39,002 nucleotides of DNA, from the NCBI GenBank assembly GCA_014728115.1, contig WJME01000311.1, forward strand, positions 1-39,002, read 5' to 3'. This document shows, one piece after another, positions 18,195 to 25,736 of the stretch. A program made the translations under genes and the position numbers. Under the pieces are notes generated by a model. It ran no database searches. It saw only the letters and a list, made by a program, of their open reading frames with translations, and was not told the DNA's origin. The stretch's first letter is position 1. Each line of letters starts with the position of its first letter. Origin of the DNA: Candidatus Zhuqueibacterota bacterium (lineage in GTDB: Bacteria > Zhuqueibacterota > Zhuqueibacteria > Residuimicrobiales > Oceaniaggregativiventaceae).

Positions 18195-19166
18195 TTACTG
18201 CAAATCGAGACGAACAACCTGGCCACCGAGATTTTTACTCTCATCAGCCGCTTCCATAAATGCAAACATTTCCAGAGTCTCTTGCCGGGGTACCGGAGAT
18301 TTTCCGGTTCGAAAGAATTCCAGGACCTCGATCAACAGATTTTTATAAAGGGCGATTTTGGTGTACCGTGCGTCGATGATATCTTTATCTCCAAAAAGCA
18401 TGATTCCATAGGCACTCTTGCCATCGCGAATGCCTCGAAAGGTTGCGATCCGGCCATCCTTCCAGAGTCCAACCACCACGTCTGTATCCTCGCTATGTAT
18501 TCGGGTCACCTGGGTGCATCCGGGACCCATTGCAGTGAACAGCATCTCTATACCGTGGATACCATACCACATTAAATCAGGATGATGAGGCTCAAACTTG
18601 CACGGGGAATAGGCAATGCATCCGATGATTTTTCCGGCAACAGTGTCCTCAAGTGCATCTTGCAGGGGCTGTAAAAAACGCAAACTGGATGCACTAAAAC
18701 ATGGGGTTCCATATTCATCGGACAATCGAAATATTTCACGCACGGTTTGCAGGCTGGCAGCCATAGGCTTGTCAATAAAAAGGGGTTTTCCCGCTTTGAG
18801 AACCGGGGTCGCTTGTGCGAGATGCACCCGGCCATCCACACTGGTCAATATGACCGCATCCACCTTTTTCAATAATGTGGGGATATCATTCACAATTTCC
18901 ACACCAAATTCATCCCTGACTTGATGGGTAAACCGCTCGATTCGCGTGTAACTGGCCTCTACATCAGGACTCCCGCCGGGAAAGGCCGCGACAATACGGG
19001 CACCCCTCAGATAATTTTCATTTGTACTATCATTGAGCAGCCGGGAAAAAGCAGGCGCATGGCTGGTGTCCAGTCCGATAAGACCTATACGCAATTCGGT
19101 TTGAGCCCCGCTATGAGCACTGTAAAGCAAGCCCACGGCCATCAGGTAAAGAAATTTTTTGAACAT
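18195..19166 (-). CDS. Exported Gfo/Idh/MocA-family protein
   Basis: 323 residues. A Sec-type signal peptide (about 1-21, ending SAHSGAQ) precedes a Gfo/Idh/MocA fold. The Rossmann start is 'RIGLIGLDTSHAPAFSRLLND', where the usual GxGxxG is weakened to G-LIG-LDTS. 'DAVILTSVDGRVHL' and 'GKPLFIDKPMAAS', with the conserved catalytic Lys of the EKP-like motif, follow. The C-terminal half is the expected alpha/beta substrate domain. It lacks a twin-arginine motif, although exported oxidoreductases that fold around NAD(P) normally use Tat. A real dehydrogenase role in the periplasm is therefore uncertain, and it may be a binding or non-redox member. AAGGAG precedes the ATG. Confidence 0.82.
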   Translation of the reverse strand: MFKKFLYLMAVGLLYSAHSGAQTELRIGLIGLDTSHAPAFSRLLNDSTNENYLRGARIVAAFPGGSPDVEASYTRIERFTHQVRDEFGVEIVNDIPTLLKKVDAVILTSVDGRVHLAQATPVLKAGKPLFIDKPMAASLQTVREIFRLSDEYGTPCFSASSLRFLQPLQDALEDTVAGKIIGCIAYSPCKFEPHHPDLMWYGIHGIEMLFTAMGPGCTQVTRIHSEDTDVVVGLWKDGRIATFRGIRDGKSAYGIMLFGDKDIIDARYTKIALYKNLLIEVLEFFRTGKSPVPRQETLEMFAFMEAADESKNLGGQVVRLDLQ

Positions 19167-19573
19167 GAAATCTCCTTGTCAGTAGACATGAGGTTGTGTT
19201 TATCTAAATAAATGTAATTTTATGGATTTCCGCAAGCATGACTTTGAGTAAAAACTATGATGCATCTTGAATGTCGGGATATGCATCGATCGACAGATGG
19301 AGGGTACCCATATGATTCGGATCTATGGCAATATGCTCAAAAACGGCTTTTGCAAGCCCTTTTGAGAATAAACCGACCTGCAACATCTATCCGGGACACT
19401 GCTACAAACCCCTATACAGGAATGTATCAAAAGGATGATGCGCTATGCCCGGCCCCGAATGATGAGGCAGCATCCTTTTCTGGCTGTTATACCCCTGTGG
19501 GATGCGTAGAATACTCGAAAAGACAGGTGCAATAAGTGGGTTGACAGTACAGCAAAAGTTCACCTTTTTTCTT
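19167..19573. other. Gap without a convincing gene; one inverted repeat
   Basis: 407 bases between the Gfo/Idh/MocA gene and the deiminase gene. An open frame at 19257-19535 (plus) has unnatural composition and no ribosome site. The only structure is an inverted repeat AAAGGATGATGC (19430-19441) with GCAGCATCCTTT (19468-19479); read on the minus strand it ends in a short T-run and could be a weak terminator for the deiminase gene. A GGGTACCC stands alone at about 19302-19309. Otherwise I see nothing. Confidence 0.4.
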
Positions 19574-21319
19574 CTACTTTATCATTAAGATCTTTCGGGT
19601 CCATAACTGATCTCTTGATTGCACCCGAACAAAATAAGTTCCGCTGGACACCATCTCACCATTTTGATCCAAACCATCCCAGATCAAAGAATGAGACCCC
19701 GAGACCCGGAACATTTCCCATGACCGAATCAGGCTGCCTCGGACATTAAAAATTTGTACTTTTGAATCAGCAGGTTCGGGCAAAGTGTATTGAATACACG
19801 TCGACAGATTGAACGGATTGGGAAAATTGGTCAAATGCACCAAATGATAATCAGAGGTGGATCTTTTTACTGCAGTCGCGGATTTTACCGTAAACTCGTA
19901 ATAACCGTCAGGTGCTGACAGAGGCTTTTTGGTGATGACACCGGACTGATCGCTGGCTTGAATATAGTATTGCAGGGTAGATCCTAAAGCGAGTAAGGGG
20001 AGTTTGGCCGTATAGACATGAGTGGATTCCTGCTGCATGTCTATTTTTTCAAAATAATGATTTTTTTTACTCCGATACCATAGACTTGCTTCTGCAATAC
20101 CCTTTGAACTGCGAATTTCGGCCCTGACCTCAAAGCCATTGCCCTGATTTTCATCTCCATAAAGACGGCCGTGCTGAATAAGGGTGGGTTCGGCGGCTCC
20201 GATTTCCCGGGTCATGCAGTGCAGAGCTCCTGCCGCCGAAAGAATCAATTCGTCGCAGTTTATCCCTACAATGTTATATCCCGGCATTGCCTGGCGATAG
20301 ATATCCAGAGCGATGGCATCTTCAGGCAATCCAAAAACAGGAACCAAAACAAGATCATTGATGATGATAGAATTGGTATAGGTACGATATCCTCCCTGGT
20401 CACTAAAATAGTAACCCGGCCTCAGGTTGGGCATAGGGACACGGAAAATGCGATACGGTCTTTCGTATGGAGTGAACAAATATGACGTGATATGCTTTAA
20501 ATTGGGTTCGATCTGCAAGCCATTCTCCTCATCAGGAGGGTATTCACCGACCAAGAGGGTTTCTTCATCCAATAATTTCATATACATATCAATGTGTTCG
20601 CCGGATTCCCAGGGCAAAATCACCAGATCATCGATTCCCATATAACGGTAAAGGCGTTCTTTGAGCAGACTTTGATTCATTTTATGATTTGACTGGAGAA
20701 ACTGCTTTGATGTAAAGGCTCTTCCATGCCCATCCACCATAAAATTGCCGCCATCATTGATAATATTATTGGGGATTTTAGACCCTTCGTACAAGGGTAC
20801 ATTGAGATATTGGGAAATCCCGCGGGAGACCTGATCATCCAGATACCGAAGTTCAGAATAGAGAAAATCGACCAGGCTAAAGGTCATATCCTTTTCATGA
20901 TATACAGACCATGGCCCAAAATCACGCGCCCAAACCGAATTATGGCCATAACGGATGAGCTCCACATTTTCAGGCTGGACATGGGCAGATCGCAAATACC
21001 TTTCGGCCGAGGAAGGATCATTACAGATGATAAAGACCCGGGTATGTTTTTGTGCATGACGCACGATTTCGGTCAGAACGGGTATAAAATCAATGGGCAG
21101 ACAACCTTCACAACTTGCAGTATCAGACATCTCATCCCATGTCATCATAATCCCTTGAAGAGGTTCCCATTCTGCCATAGCACGAACGGAAAATGATGGA
21201 GGTTCAAAAGTGACCGTTGACAAAGACAGAGAATGGCCGGTTTCCCGGGCAAACAGTGAAAACGAGGTAACCAGAATCGTCAGCAAAAATCGTAAAGTGA
21301 TTCGTAGAATAGTATGCAT
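19574..21319 (-). CDS. Secreted peptidylarginine/agmatine deiminase-like enzyme with T9SS sorting domain
   Basis: 581 residues: a Sec signal (about 1-25), a PAD_porph-family catalytic domain (about 45-385), an Ig-like or beta-sandwich segment (about 390-475) and a C-terminal sorting domain starting 'LTNFPNPFNLSTCIQYTLPEP' and ending 'GTYFVRVQSRDQLWTRKILMIK'. The catalytic set of the guanidine-modifying superfamily is visible: Asp133 in 'WARDFGPW', His242 and Asp244 in 'GEHIDMYMK', Asn316 in 'YRTYTNSI' and Cys368 in 'ALHCMTREIG'. Cytosolic agmatine deiminases share this fold, but export plus a sorting domain resembles Porphyromonas PPAD, which citrullinates proteins. Substrate cannot be told from motifs alone. 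A GAGGAGG ribosome site precedes the ATG. Confidence 0.87.
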   Translation of the reverse strand: MHTILRITLRFLLTILVTSFSLFARETGHSLSLSTVTFEPPSFSVRAMAEWEPLQGIMMTWDEMSDTASCEGCLPIDFIPVLTEIVRHAQKHTRVFIICNDPSSAERYLRSAHVQPENVELIRYGHNSVWARDFGPWSVYHEKDMTFSLVDFLYSELRYLDDQVSRGISQYLNVPLYEGSKIPNNIINDGGNFMVDGHGRAFTSKQFLQSNHKMNQSLLKERLYRYMGIDDLVILPWESGEHIDMYMKLLDEETLLVGEYPPDEENGLQIEPNLKHITSYLFTPYERPYRIFRVPMPNLRPGYYFSDQGGYRTYTNSIIINDLVLVPVFGLPEDAIALDIYRQAMPGYNIVGINCDELILSAAGALHCMTREIGAAEPTLIQHGRLYGDENQGNGFEVRAEIRSSKGIAEASLWYRSKKNHYFEKIDMQQESTHVYTAKLPLLALGSTLQYYIQASDQSGVITKKPLSAPDGYYEFTVKSATAVKRSTSDYHLVHLTNFPNPFNLSTCIQYTLPEPADSKVQIFNVRGSLIRSWEMFRVSGSHSLIWDGLDQNGEMVSSGTYFVRVQSRDQLWTRKILMIK

Positions 21320-21384
21320 GGCACACCTCCTCAGTGAGGTCCAAAGCGAGATAGACCCTCTATCTGCTCCCGATAAACCGGATC

Positions 21385-21400
21385 ATCAAAGGACGTGCCA
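21385..21400 (-). promoter_or_regulatory. Sigma-54 (-24/-12) promoter of the deiminase gene
   Basis: On the minus strand TGGCACGTCCTTTGAT matches TGGCACG-N4-TTGCW except that the final C of the -12 box is A. The predicted start is near 21374, 55 bases before the deiminase ATG. The next gene upstream on the same strand encodes a sigma-54 activator. Confidence 0.6.
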
Positions 21401-21488
21401 AATTAGCGGAAACGGAAAAGTATTCACAGAAACAGATGCCAAACTGGATCCATAAACGTATATTTTACAATACTTGCAAAGAAATTTT

Positions 21489-21539
21489 CAAAAAAATTGT
21501 TAACGTCAAAGAAATGAATATTCATATTTTTGTAACGTT
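21489..21539 (-). terminator. Intrinsic terminator of the sigma-54 regulator gene
   Basis: Imperfect 38-base inverted repeat AACGT-N5-AAATGAATATTCATATTT-N5-ACGTT (21502-21539). Read on the minus strand it is followed by AACAATTTTTTT, so it should end the transcript of the regulator gene and insulate the deiminase promoter downstream. Confidence 0.7.
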
Positions 21540-21577
21540 GCAAAAATCTGGTGCATGCAACGCATTTGTTGCAACAC
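21537..21577. repeat. Cluster of GTTGCA/TGCAAC half-sites
   Basis: Three copies of a GTTGCA or TGCAAC word: GTTGCA at 21537-21542, TGCAAC at 21556-21561 and a perfect palindrome TGTTGCAACA at 21567-21576, just past the regulator stop codon. They lie 140-180 bases upstream of the deiminase sigma-54 promoter, where activator sites are expected. They do not resemble the GTACC sites of the HEAT genes. Confidence 0.4.
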
Positions 21578-23032
21578 TCAATTCAAATCGTCTTCTGCCG
21601 AACTTTTGGCAATATCCAATTCTCGCATCTTTCGCCAGAGGGTAGTGCGATGCATATTGAGTGTCTTGGCAGCTTTGCTGACATTGCCATTGAATGCGAG
21701 TAAAGCTCTGCGAATACTCTCTTCTTCGCTCTGCAGAGATGAGGTTGCAAGACTGGTTGGATAACCATTTTCTAACGCCATACGGATCTCGGAGGGCAAA
21801 AACTTTGCATCGATGATCACCTGGTCGGTCAATACAAATGCATGCTCTATAGCGTTTTCCAGTTCACGGACATTTCCGGGCCAGGGATAGGCCTCCAGCA
21901 TCTTTAGGGCCGTCTGGCTCATCCCCCGGATAGCGCGTTTATAAAGGCGATTGAACCGGCTGATAAAATAGTCTACCAATTCCGGAATGTCTGATTTACG
22001 TTCCTGCAACGAGGGAAGTTCAACCTGAATGACTTTGAGGCGGTAATAGAAATCTTGTCTGAATTTTTCCTTTTTTATCAATTCGATCAGATTGCGATTG
22101 GTGGCTGAAATGATTCGCACATTCACCTGCACCGGTTGCGAGCTTCCCACCCTTTCGATGACTCGCTCTTGCAAAAATCGCAACAGTTTTACCTGGACAT
22201 CTATATCCAGGCTTGCAATTTCATCCAGAAACAGCGTGCCTTGATCAGCCAATTCAAACCGGCCTTTGCGATCTTTAATCGCCCCGGTAAACCCGCCCCT
22301 GACGTGACCAAAAAGCTCACTCTCGAGCAAGGTACTGCTGAGAGCCGAGCAATTGACCGGAACAAAAGGCCCGTTCGAACGAGGACTGGAGGCATGTATG
22401 GCCCGTGCCACCAATTCTTTACCTGTACCTGTTTCACCTGTGATCAGAACACTGGTTTCATATTTTGCAATGGCCTCTATTGTTGTATGTACATGTGCCA
22501 TACTCTTTGAAGACCCGACCAAAGGCATAAAAAGCTTTTCCAACTGTGTATCTGCGCTGGTGGATTTCAGGAGGATCGTGCTCAAACAGATACCTTTTAC
22601 TTCTTTACTCTCAATGACCGGCATGATAAAGATATGGAACCATCGTTTGCTCGGTAAATGCTCCGCTTTGATGTCAAGAGCCTGAAATTTTTCAATGGCA
22701 AGGCCAAGTCCGGGAAAATCCCTGATCCAATCAGACATGGATCCGTTCTTTTCGCACACGATGGGAAAGAGGTTTCTCGCATGTTGGTTTGCGAGGATCA
22801 GTTTCTGTTGTGGCCATGATAACAGCATGACCGGAGTGGGAATCCACTCTTGAATATCCTGGAATTTGTAAATATCCACGTTGTCTTCCTGATGAACATA
22901 GACGTTGGTGATTTGCTGATTGCATAGACGGTCACAAATGAGTTTTGTTCCGAGTTTTTTCAAAAATATCCTTGTCGCTCCTATGCTGCTGTTTACTGCA
23001 ATCGAGAAAAAAAGCCTGAATGATACTTGCAT
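21578..23032 (-). CDS. Sigma-54-dependent transcriptional activator (PAS-like, AAA+, Fis HTH)
   Basis: 484-residue enhancer-binding protein. A PAS-like sensor region (about residues 57-160, 'DIQEWIPTPVMLLSWPQQKLILANQHARNLF') precedes the AAA+ domain with Walker A GETGTGKE (199-206), Walker B TLFLDEI (266-272), and 'PWPGNVRELENAIEHA'. A Fis-type helix-turn-helix follows at the end ('VSKAAKTLNMHRTTLWRKM'). The sigma-54 contact loop reads GGFTGA (246-251) instead of the usual GAFTGA. There is no receiver domain, so it probably senses a small ligand or redox signal rather than phosphorylation. Start is uncertain: the ATG at 23032 lacks a good ribosome site, while a GTG at 22879 has AGGAAG upstream and would begin right at the PAS region. 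It is divergent from the octaheme cytochrome gene. Confidence 0.95.
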   Translation of the reverse strand: MQVSFRLFFSIAVNSSIGATRIFLKKLGTKLICDRLCNQQITNVYVHQEDNVDIYKFQDIQEWIPTPVMLLSWPQQKLILANQHARNLFPIVCEKNGSMSDWIRDFPGLGLAIEKFQALDIKAEHLPSKRWFHIFIMPVIESKEVKGICLSTILLKSTSADTQLEKLFMPLVGSSKSMAHVHTTIEAIAKYETSVLITGETGTGKELVARAIHASSPRSNGPFVPVNCSALSSTLLESELFGHVRGGFTGAIKDRKGRFELADQGTLFLDEIASLDIDVQVKLLRFLQERVIERVGSSQPVQVNVRIISATNRNLIELIKKEKFRQDFYYRLKVIQVELPSLQERKSDIPELVDYFISRFNRLYKRAIRGMSQTALKMLEAYPWPGNVRELENAIEHAFVLTDQVIIDAKFLPSEIRMALENGYPTSLATSSLQSEEESIRRALLAFNGNVSKAAKTLNMHRTTLWRKMRELDIAKSSAEDDLN

Positions 23033-23119
23033 CCCAAGCCTAATTCGAGTAAAATTCAGATGAGTGACTATGGGGATTCGTACCCTGCCTTATTTATTCA
23101 ACCATTTAGGAGGTTCAAC
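23033..23119. promoter_or_regulatory. Regulator/cytochrome intergenic region with a GGGGATTCGTACC element
   Basis: The short region between the divergent regulator and cytochrome genes holds TGGGGATTCGTACC (23071-23084). Thirteen of these bases, GGGGATTCGTACC, are identical to 7501-7513 upstream of the first HEAT gene. It lies 36 bases before the cytochrome ATG, too close for a normal enhancer site if transcription starts between them. I find no -24/-12 match here. Confidence 0.5.
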
Positions 23120-24574
23120 ATGACCCACCAGCGTACTATCCTGGCAGCATTACTGCTTTTCCTTGCCAGTATCGGGCTTTATGCCCAGGGAAATTTTTCG
23201 ACCAGTTTGCATGCCACCCGGTCCGGGAAAAATTATTTCTACGGTGCAGACACTTTTGTTACCGGTGCCCCTTCCCCCGGGTTTGAATCCTTGACCAATG
23301 TACCCATCGACCACCCCAATGTAGCCTGTACCCAATGCCACCCGGGAGACGGATTGGGTGCCAATGGTGAAGCGTATCCCACACCCTATCAACCCGGTTG
23401 TGTGGATTGTCATGCGACCAAAACAGCGGGTATGCCGGTCGCCGAAGAAAGTTGCTATGGCTGTCATGGCCGGCAAGGAACCGAGGCCAACAAACTCGGC
23501 TTTACCGATGTTCACCGTTCTGGTGATAATCCCCTTAAATGCTGGGATTGTCATGGTGAAGCCGAACTTCATGGGGATGACGGTGTCGAATATTCATCAA
23601 TGCTCGAACCCGGAGCAATCAAAGTGACCTGCGAGCAATGCCATAACACAGATGCAGGCACGCTTCCCGATCACAGTTCTTATGACCCGCATGGGGATGC
23701 CCTTCATTGCGCCGCCTGTCATACCCAATCGGTCATCAGCTGTTACAATTGCCATTTCGAGAGTCAGGTGGAAAGCCATCTCAAACGAGCCAAGCAGCCG
23801 ATCAAAGATTTTGTGATTCTGGTCAATCGAGACAAAGATGGTAAAGTGGGAACTGCCTCTTTTCAGTCGTTGACGTACAAGGGAGATAGCTGGGTAGCCT
23901 TTGCTCCTTATCATGCACACACCATCACCAGTGAAGGTCGCAAATGTGCAGACTGCCATGCAAATCTGGGCGGTTCTATCGATGCCATCGACGATTATAA
24001 TGAAGATGGTATCATAAAATTCGCGTCCTGGAATGCGAATGACAGCACCCTGTCATGGACCAAAGGGGTCGTGCCCCTGCCGGCTGATTATGAAAGATCG
24101 TTTAGGATGGATTTTATCACCTATGATGGCAATGTGGATGATCCGGTAGGACCTTCTAAAAACTGGTCTGCGATTGGGGAAGATACGTGGGACGGGCATC
24201 AACTCTTTTTTGCAACCCCGATGACCAAGATACAAATGGCTAAATTGGGATTTGATACGACACAAGCGCCCACAGCTGTTGAACATAACGCGCTGGCACC
24301 CAGGCCTCAAGAATTCGACCTGGCACAAAATTATCCCAATCCATTCAATCCGAGTACGGTGATAGAATTCAATCTAAAGCAAGCCGAAACAATCACCTTA
24401 AAAATCTATGATATCACGGGCAAGGTGGTATCGGTGCTGATGCAAGATCAACAGCTGCCTGCCGGCTTGCATCGATACCAGTTCCATGCCCAAGGTCTGA
24501 GCAGCGGTGTTTATGTCTATGCCATCGAAAGCGCGAACCATTCTGTCATGAAAAAGATGACCGTCATGAAATAA
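23120..24574 (+). CDS. Octaheme c-type cytochrome with T9SS sorting domain
   Basis: 484 residues. A Sec signal (about 1-22, ending LYAQ) is followed by eight CxxCH haem-binding motifs starting at residues 70, 94, 112, 141, 171, 197, 208 and 276. After a haem-free beta-rich stretch the chain ends in a sorting domain from 'FDLAQNYPNPFNPSTVIEF' (about residue 403) to 'SVMKKMTVMK'. Haem would be attached in the periplasm and the protein then moved to the surface or outside by the type IX route. The likely job is electron transfer at or beyond the outer membrane; the haem pattern does not match a multihaem enzyme I can name. The start at 23120 has TAGGAGG 7 bases upstream; the frame is open back to 23027 but without a signal-peptide start there. 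Confidence 0.9.
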   Translation: MTHQRTILAALLLFLASIGLYAQGNFSTSLHATRSGKNYFYGADTFVTGAPSPGFESLTNVPIDHPNVACTQCHPGDGLGANGEAYPTPYQPGCVDCHATKTAGMPVAEESCYGCHGRQGTEANKLGFTDVHRSGDNPLKCWDCHGEAELHGDDGVEYSSMLEPGAIKVTCEQCHNTDAGTLPDHSSYDPHGDALHCAACHTQSVISCYNCHFESQVESHLKRAKQPIKDFVILVNRDKDGKVGTASFQSLTYKGDSWVAFAPYHAHTITSEGRKCADCHANLGGSIDAIDDYNEDGIIKFASWNANDSTLSWTKGVVPLPADYERSFRMDFITYDGNVDDPVGPSKNWSAIGEDTWDGHQLFFATPMTKIQMAKLGFDTTQAPTAVEHNALAPRPQEFDLAQNYPNPFNPSTVIEFNLKQAETITLKIYDITGKVVSVLMQDQQLPAGLHRYQFHAQGLSSGVYVYAIESANHSVMKKMTVMK

Positions 24575-24597
24575 GCTGCCTCAACACGATTGGAAAT

Positions 24598-24617
24598 GAG
24601 GCCTCGCAAGGGGCCTC
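24598..24617. terminator. Short hairpin between convergent genes
   Basis: GAGGCC (24598-24603) pairs with GGCCTC (24612-24617) around an 8-base loop between the cytochrome stop and the stop of the convergent gene. There is no T-run on either side, so terminator function is weakly supported. Confidence 0.35.
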
Positions 24618-25198
24618 TATCCATCTCTGATCTTTAACTTGATGTCACTGCAATGCACCCACTCTGCCACTTTACTCTTTTTGATCTCCCGGAATAACTT
24701 GACCACGTTATAAAAATCACCATGAACCGTCCCCTGTCCGTCGTAAGTATAAGAATGCATGGGCGCATATTCGTGGACCCCTACAGTCGTAGGAGTATAG
24801 ACCTCAGAGGGTTGCTTTTGGTCGATTTCAACTCCCTTTTCAACGTTCTTGAAGATACTTTTGCAAATCTCGCCCAGTCGCTTGTTATAGATATGAAAGC
24901 TGAAATTAAAAAAAGCCGATTCAATGGGACGAATCGAACGCACATGCACAGGAATGGTCTCTGACACTTTGGCCAAGGCCTTTCGAAAACCCTGAACCTG
25001 ATCATCCGGTATACAGATGTGCGTCATACAATCGAGATCTAACAGCTCTCGCACCATCTCTCCTATAGATTCGCGTCGTATACCACTCTTGTGATGAAAA
25101 AAATAATCAAATTCAAGATCTGCACCTGCACGGTACCCCAAAAGCAATCCTTTTGTCATCAAAAAAGGAACATCGATAACGAGTTCTGAAAAAGACAT
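24617..25198 (-). CDS. Conserved-looking hypothetical protein, 193 residues
   Basis: I do not recognise this protein. It has no signal peptide or membrane segment and looks like a soluble alpha/beta protein. Visible features are 'SFSELVIDVPFLMTKGLLLGYRAG' at the N-terminus, a segment 'MTHICIPDDQVQGFRKALAKV' that could be strand-helix, 'RSIRPIESAFFNFSFHIYNKRLGEICKSIF' in the middle, and a His/Tyr-rich stretch 'VGVHEYAPMHSYTYDGQGTVHG' near residue 140. A perfect AAAGGAGGTGA ribosome site lies before the ATG, so it is probably well translated. It is single, between the cytochrome gene and a tRNA pair. No function is proposed. Confidence 0.78.
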   Translation of the reverse strand: MSFSELVIDVPFLMTKGLLLGYRAGADLEFDYFFHHKSGIRRESIGEMVRELLDLDCMTHICIPDDQVQGFRKALAKVSETIPVHVRSIRPIESAFFNFSFHIYNKRLGEICKSIFKNVEKGVEIDQKQPSEVYTPTTVGVHEYAPMHSYTYDGQGTVHGDFYNVVKLFREIKKSKVAEWVHCSDIKLKIRDG

Positions 25199-25418
25199 GT
25201 TGTCTCACCTCCTTTCGAATTGATATGATGACGAGACCCTTACATATCAAATAGGAGGAGAATAGAGGACGTCGGAAGAGGGCCTCATTCTTTAAACATT
25301 ATTTACCGCTGTGATTGTTCCCCTTTGTCTGAACTTTCTTAAAATCTTTACTTTTTTTCTCGGTTTCTGTATATTGAAATGAAAAGAGGCAGAAATGGCA
25401 GCCGCTAAAGAGAGGACA
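25199..25418. other. Intergenic gap, promoter of the hypothetical gene presumed
   Basis: About 220 AT-rich bases between the 193-residue hypothetical gene and the tRNA-Glu terminator. It must hold the promoter of the hypothetical gene on the minus strand. I see no open frame with a ribosome site and no sigma-54 element. Confidence 0.4.
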
Positions 25419-25453
25419 TAAAAAAAGCGCGATTATATGGCGATAATCGCGCT
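25419..25453 (-). terminator. Intrinsic terminator of the tRNA transcript
   Basis: Perfect 11-bp stem AGCGCGATTAT/ATAATCGCGCT with a 6-base loop; on the minus strand it is followed by seven T. It lies 6 bases after tRNA-Glu and ends the tRNA-His to tRNA-Glu transcript. Confidence 0.92.
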
Positions 25454-25458
25454 AAATG

Positions 25459-25530
25459 TGACCCCACGGGGAGTCGAACCCCGGTTGCAGGAATGAAAAT
25501 CCTGAGTCCTGACCACTAGACGATGGGGCC
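25459..25530 (-). tRNA. tRNA-Glu (anticodon TTC)
   Basis: Cloverleaf on the minus strand: acceptor GGCCCCA pairing with TGGGGTC (one G-U), D arm 'TCTAGTGGTCAGGA', anticodon arm CAGGATTTTCATTCCTG with TTC at the anticodon, T arm 'CCGGGGTTCGACTCCCCG'. CCA is not encoded. It lies 42 bases downstream of tRNA-His, presumably in one transcript. Confidence 0.97.
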
Positions 25531-25572
25531 AAATGTTCATCCGAGTCTCGAGTGTGCTCAGATTCAGATTAG

Positions 25573-25647
25573 GGTGAGTGACGGGACTTGAACCCGCGAC
25601 CTTCAGAGCCACAATCTGATGCTCTAGCCACCTGAGCTACACCCACC
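25573..25647 (-). tRNA. tRNA-His (anticodon GTG)
   Basis: Cloverleaf on the minus strand: acceptor GTGGGTG with CACTCAC, anticodon arm CAGATTGTGGCTCTG with GTG at the anticodon, T arm 'CGCGGGTTCAAGTCCCG'. The base before the acceptor stem is G, giving the encoded G-1 that histidyl-tRNA synthetase needs, opposite C73. CCA is not encoded. Confidence 0.97.
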
Positions 25648-25736
25648 ATATTGTGCTAACCAACACAGCCGTCTAATATAGAAAAAAGTAAAAAAAAAGT
25701 CAAGATATTTTTCATAAAAGCGGGTGGTTGACGGGT

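Noticed and set aside
19257..19535. 92-codon open frame in the gap before the deiminase gene
   Set aside because: No ribosome site, unlikely amino-acid make-up and an inverted repeat inside it.
23000..23119. Sigma-54 promoter for the cytochrome gene
   Set aside because: No TGGCA-TTGC pair with correct spacing was found; a TTGCA at about 23029 lacks the -24 half.
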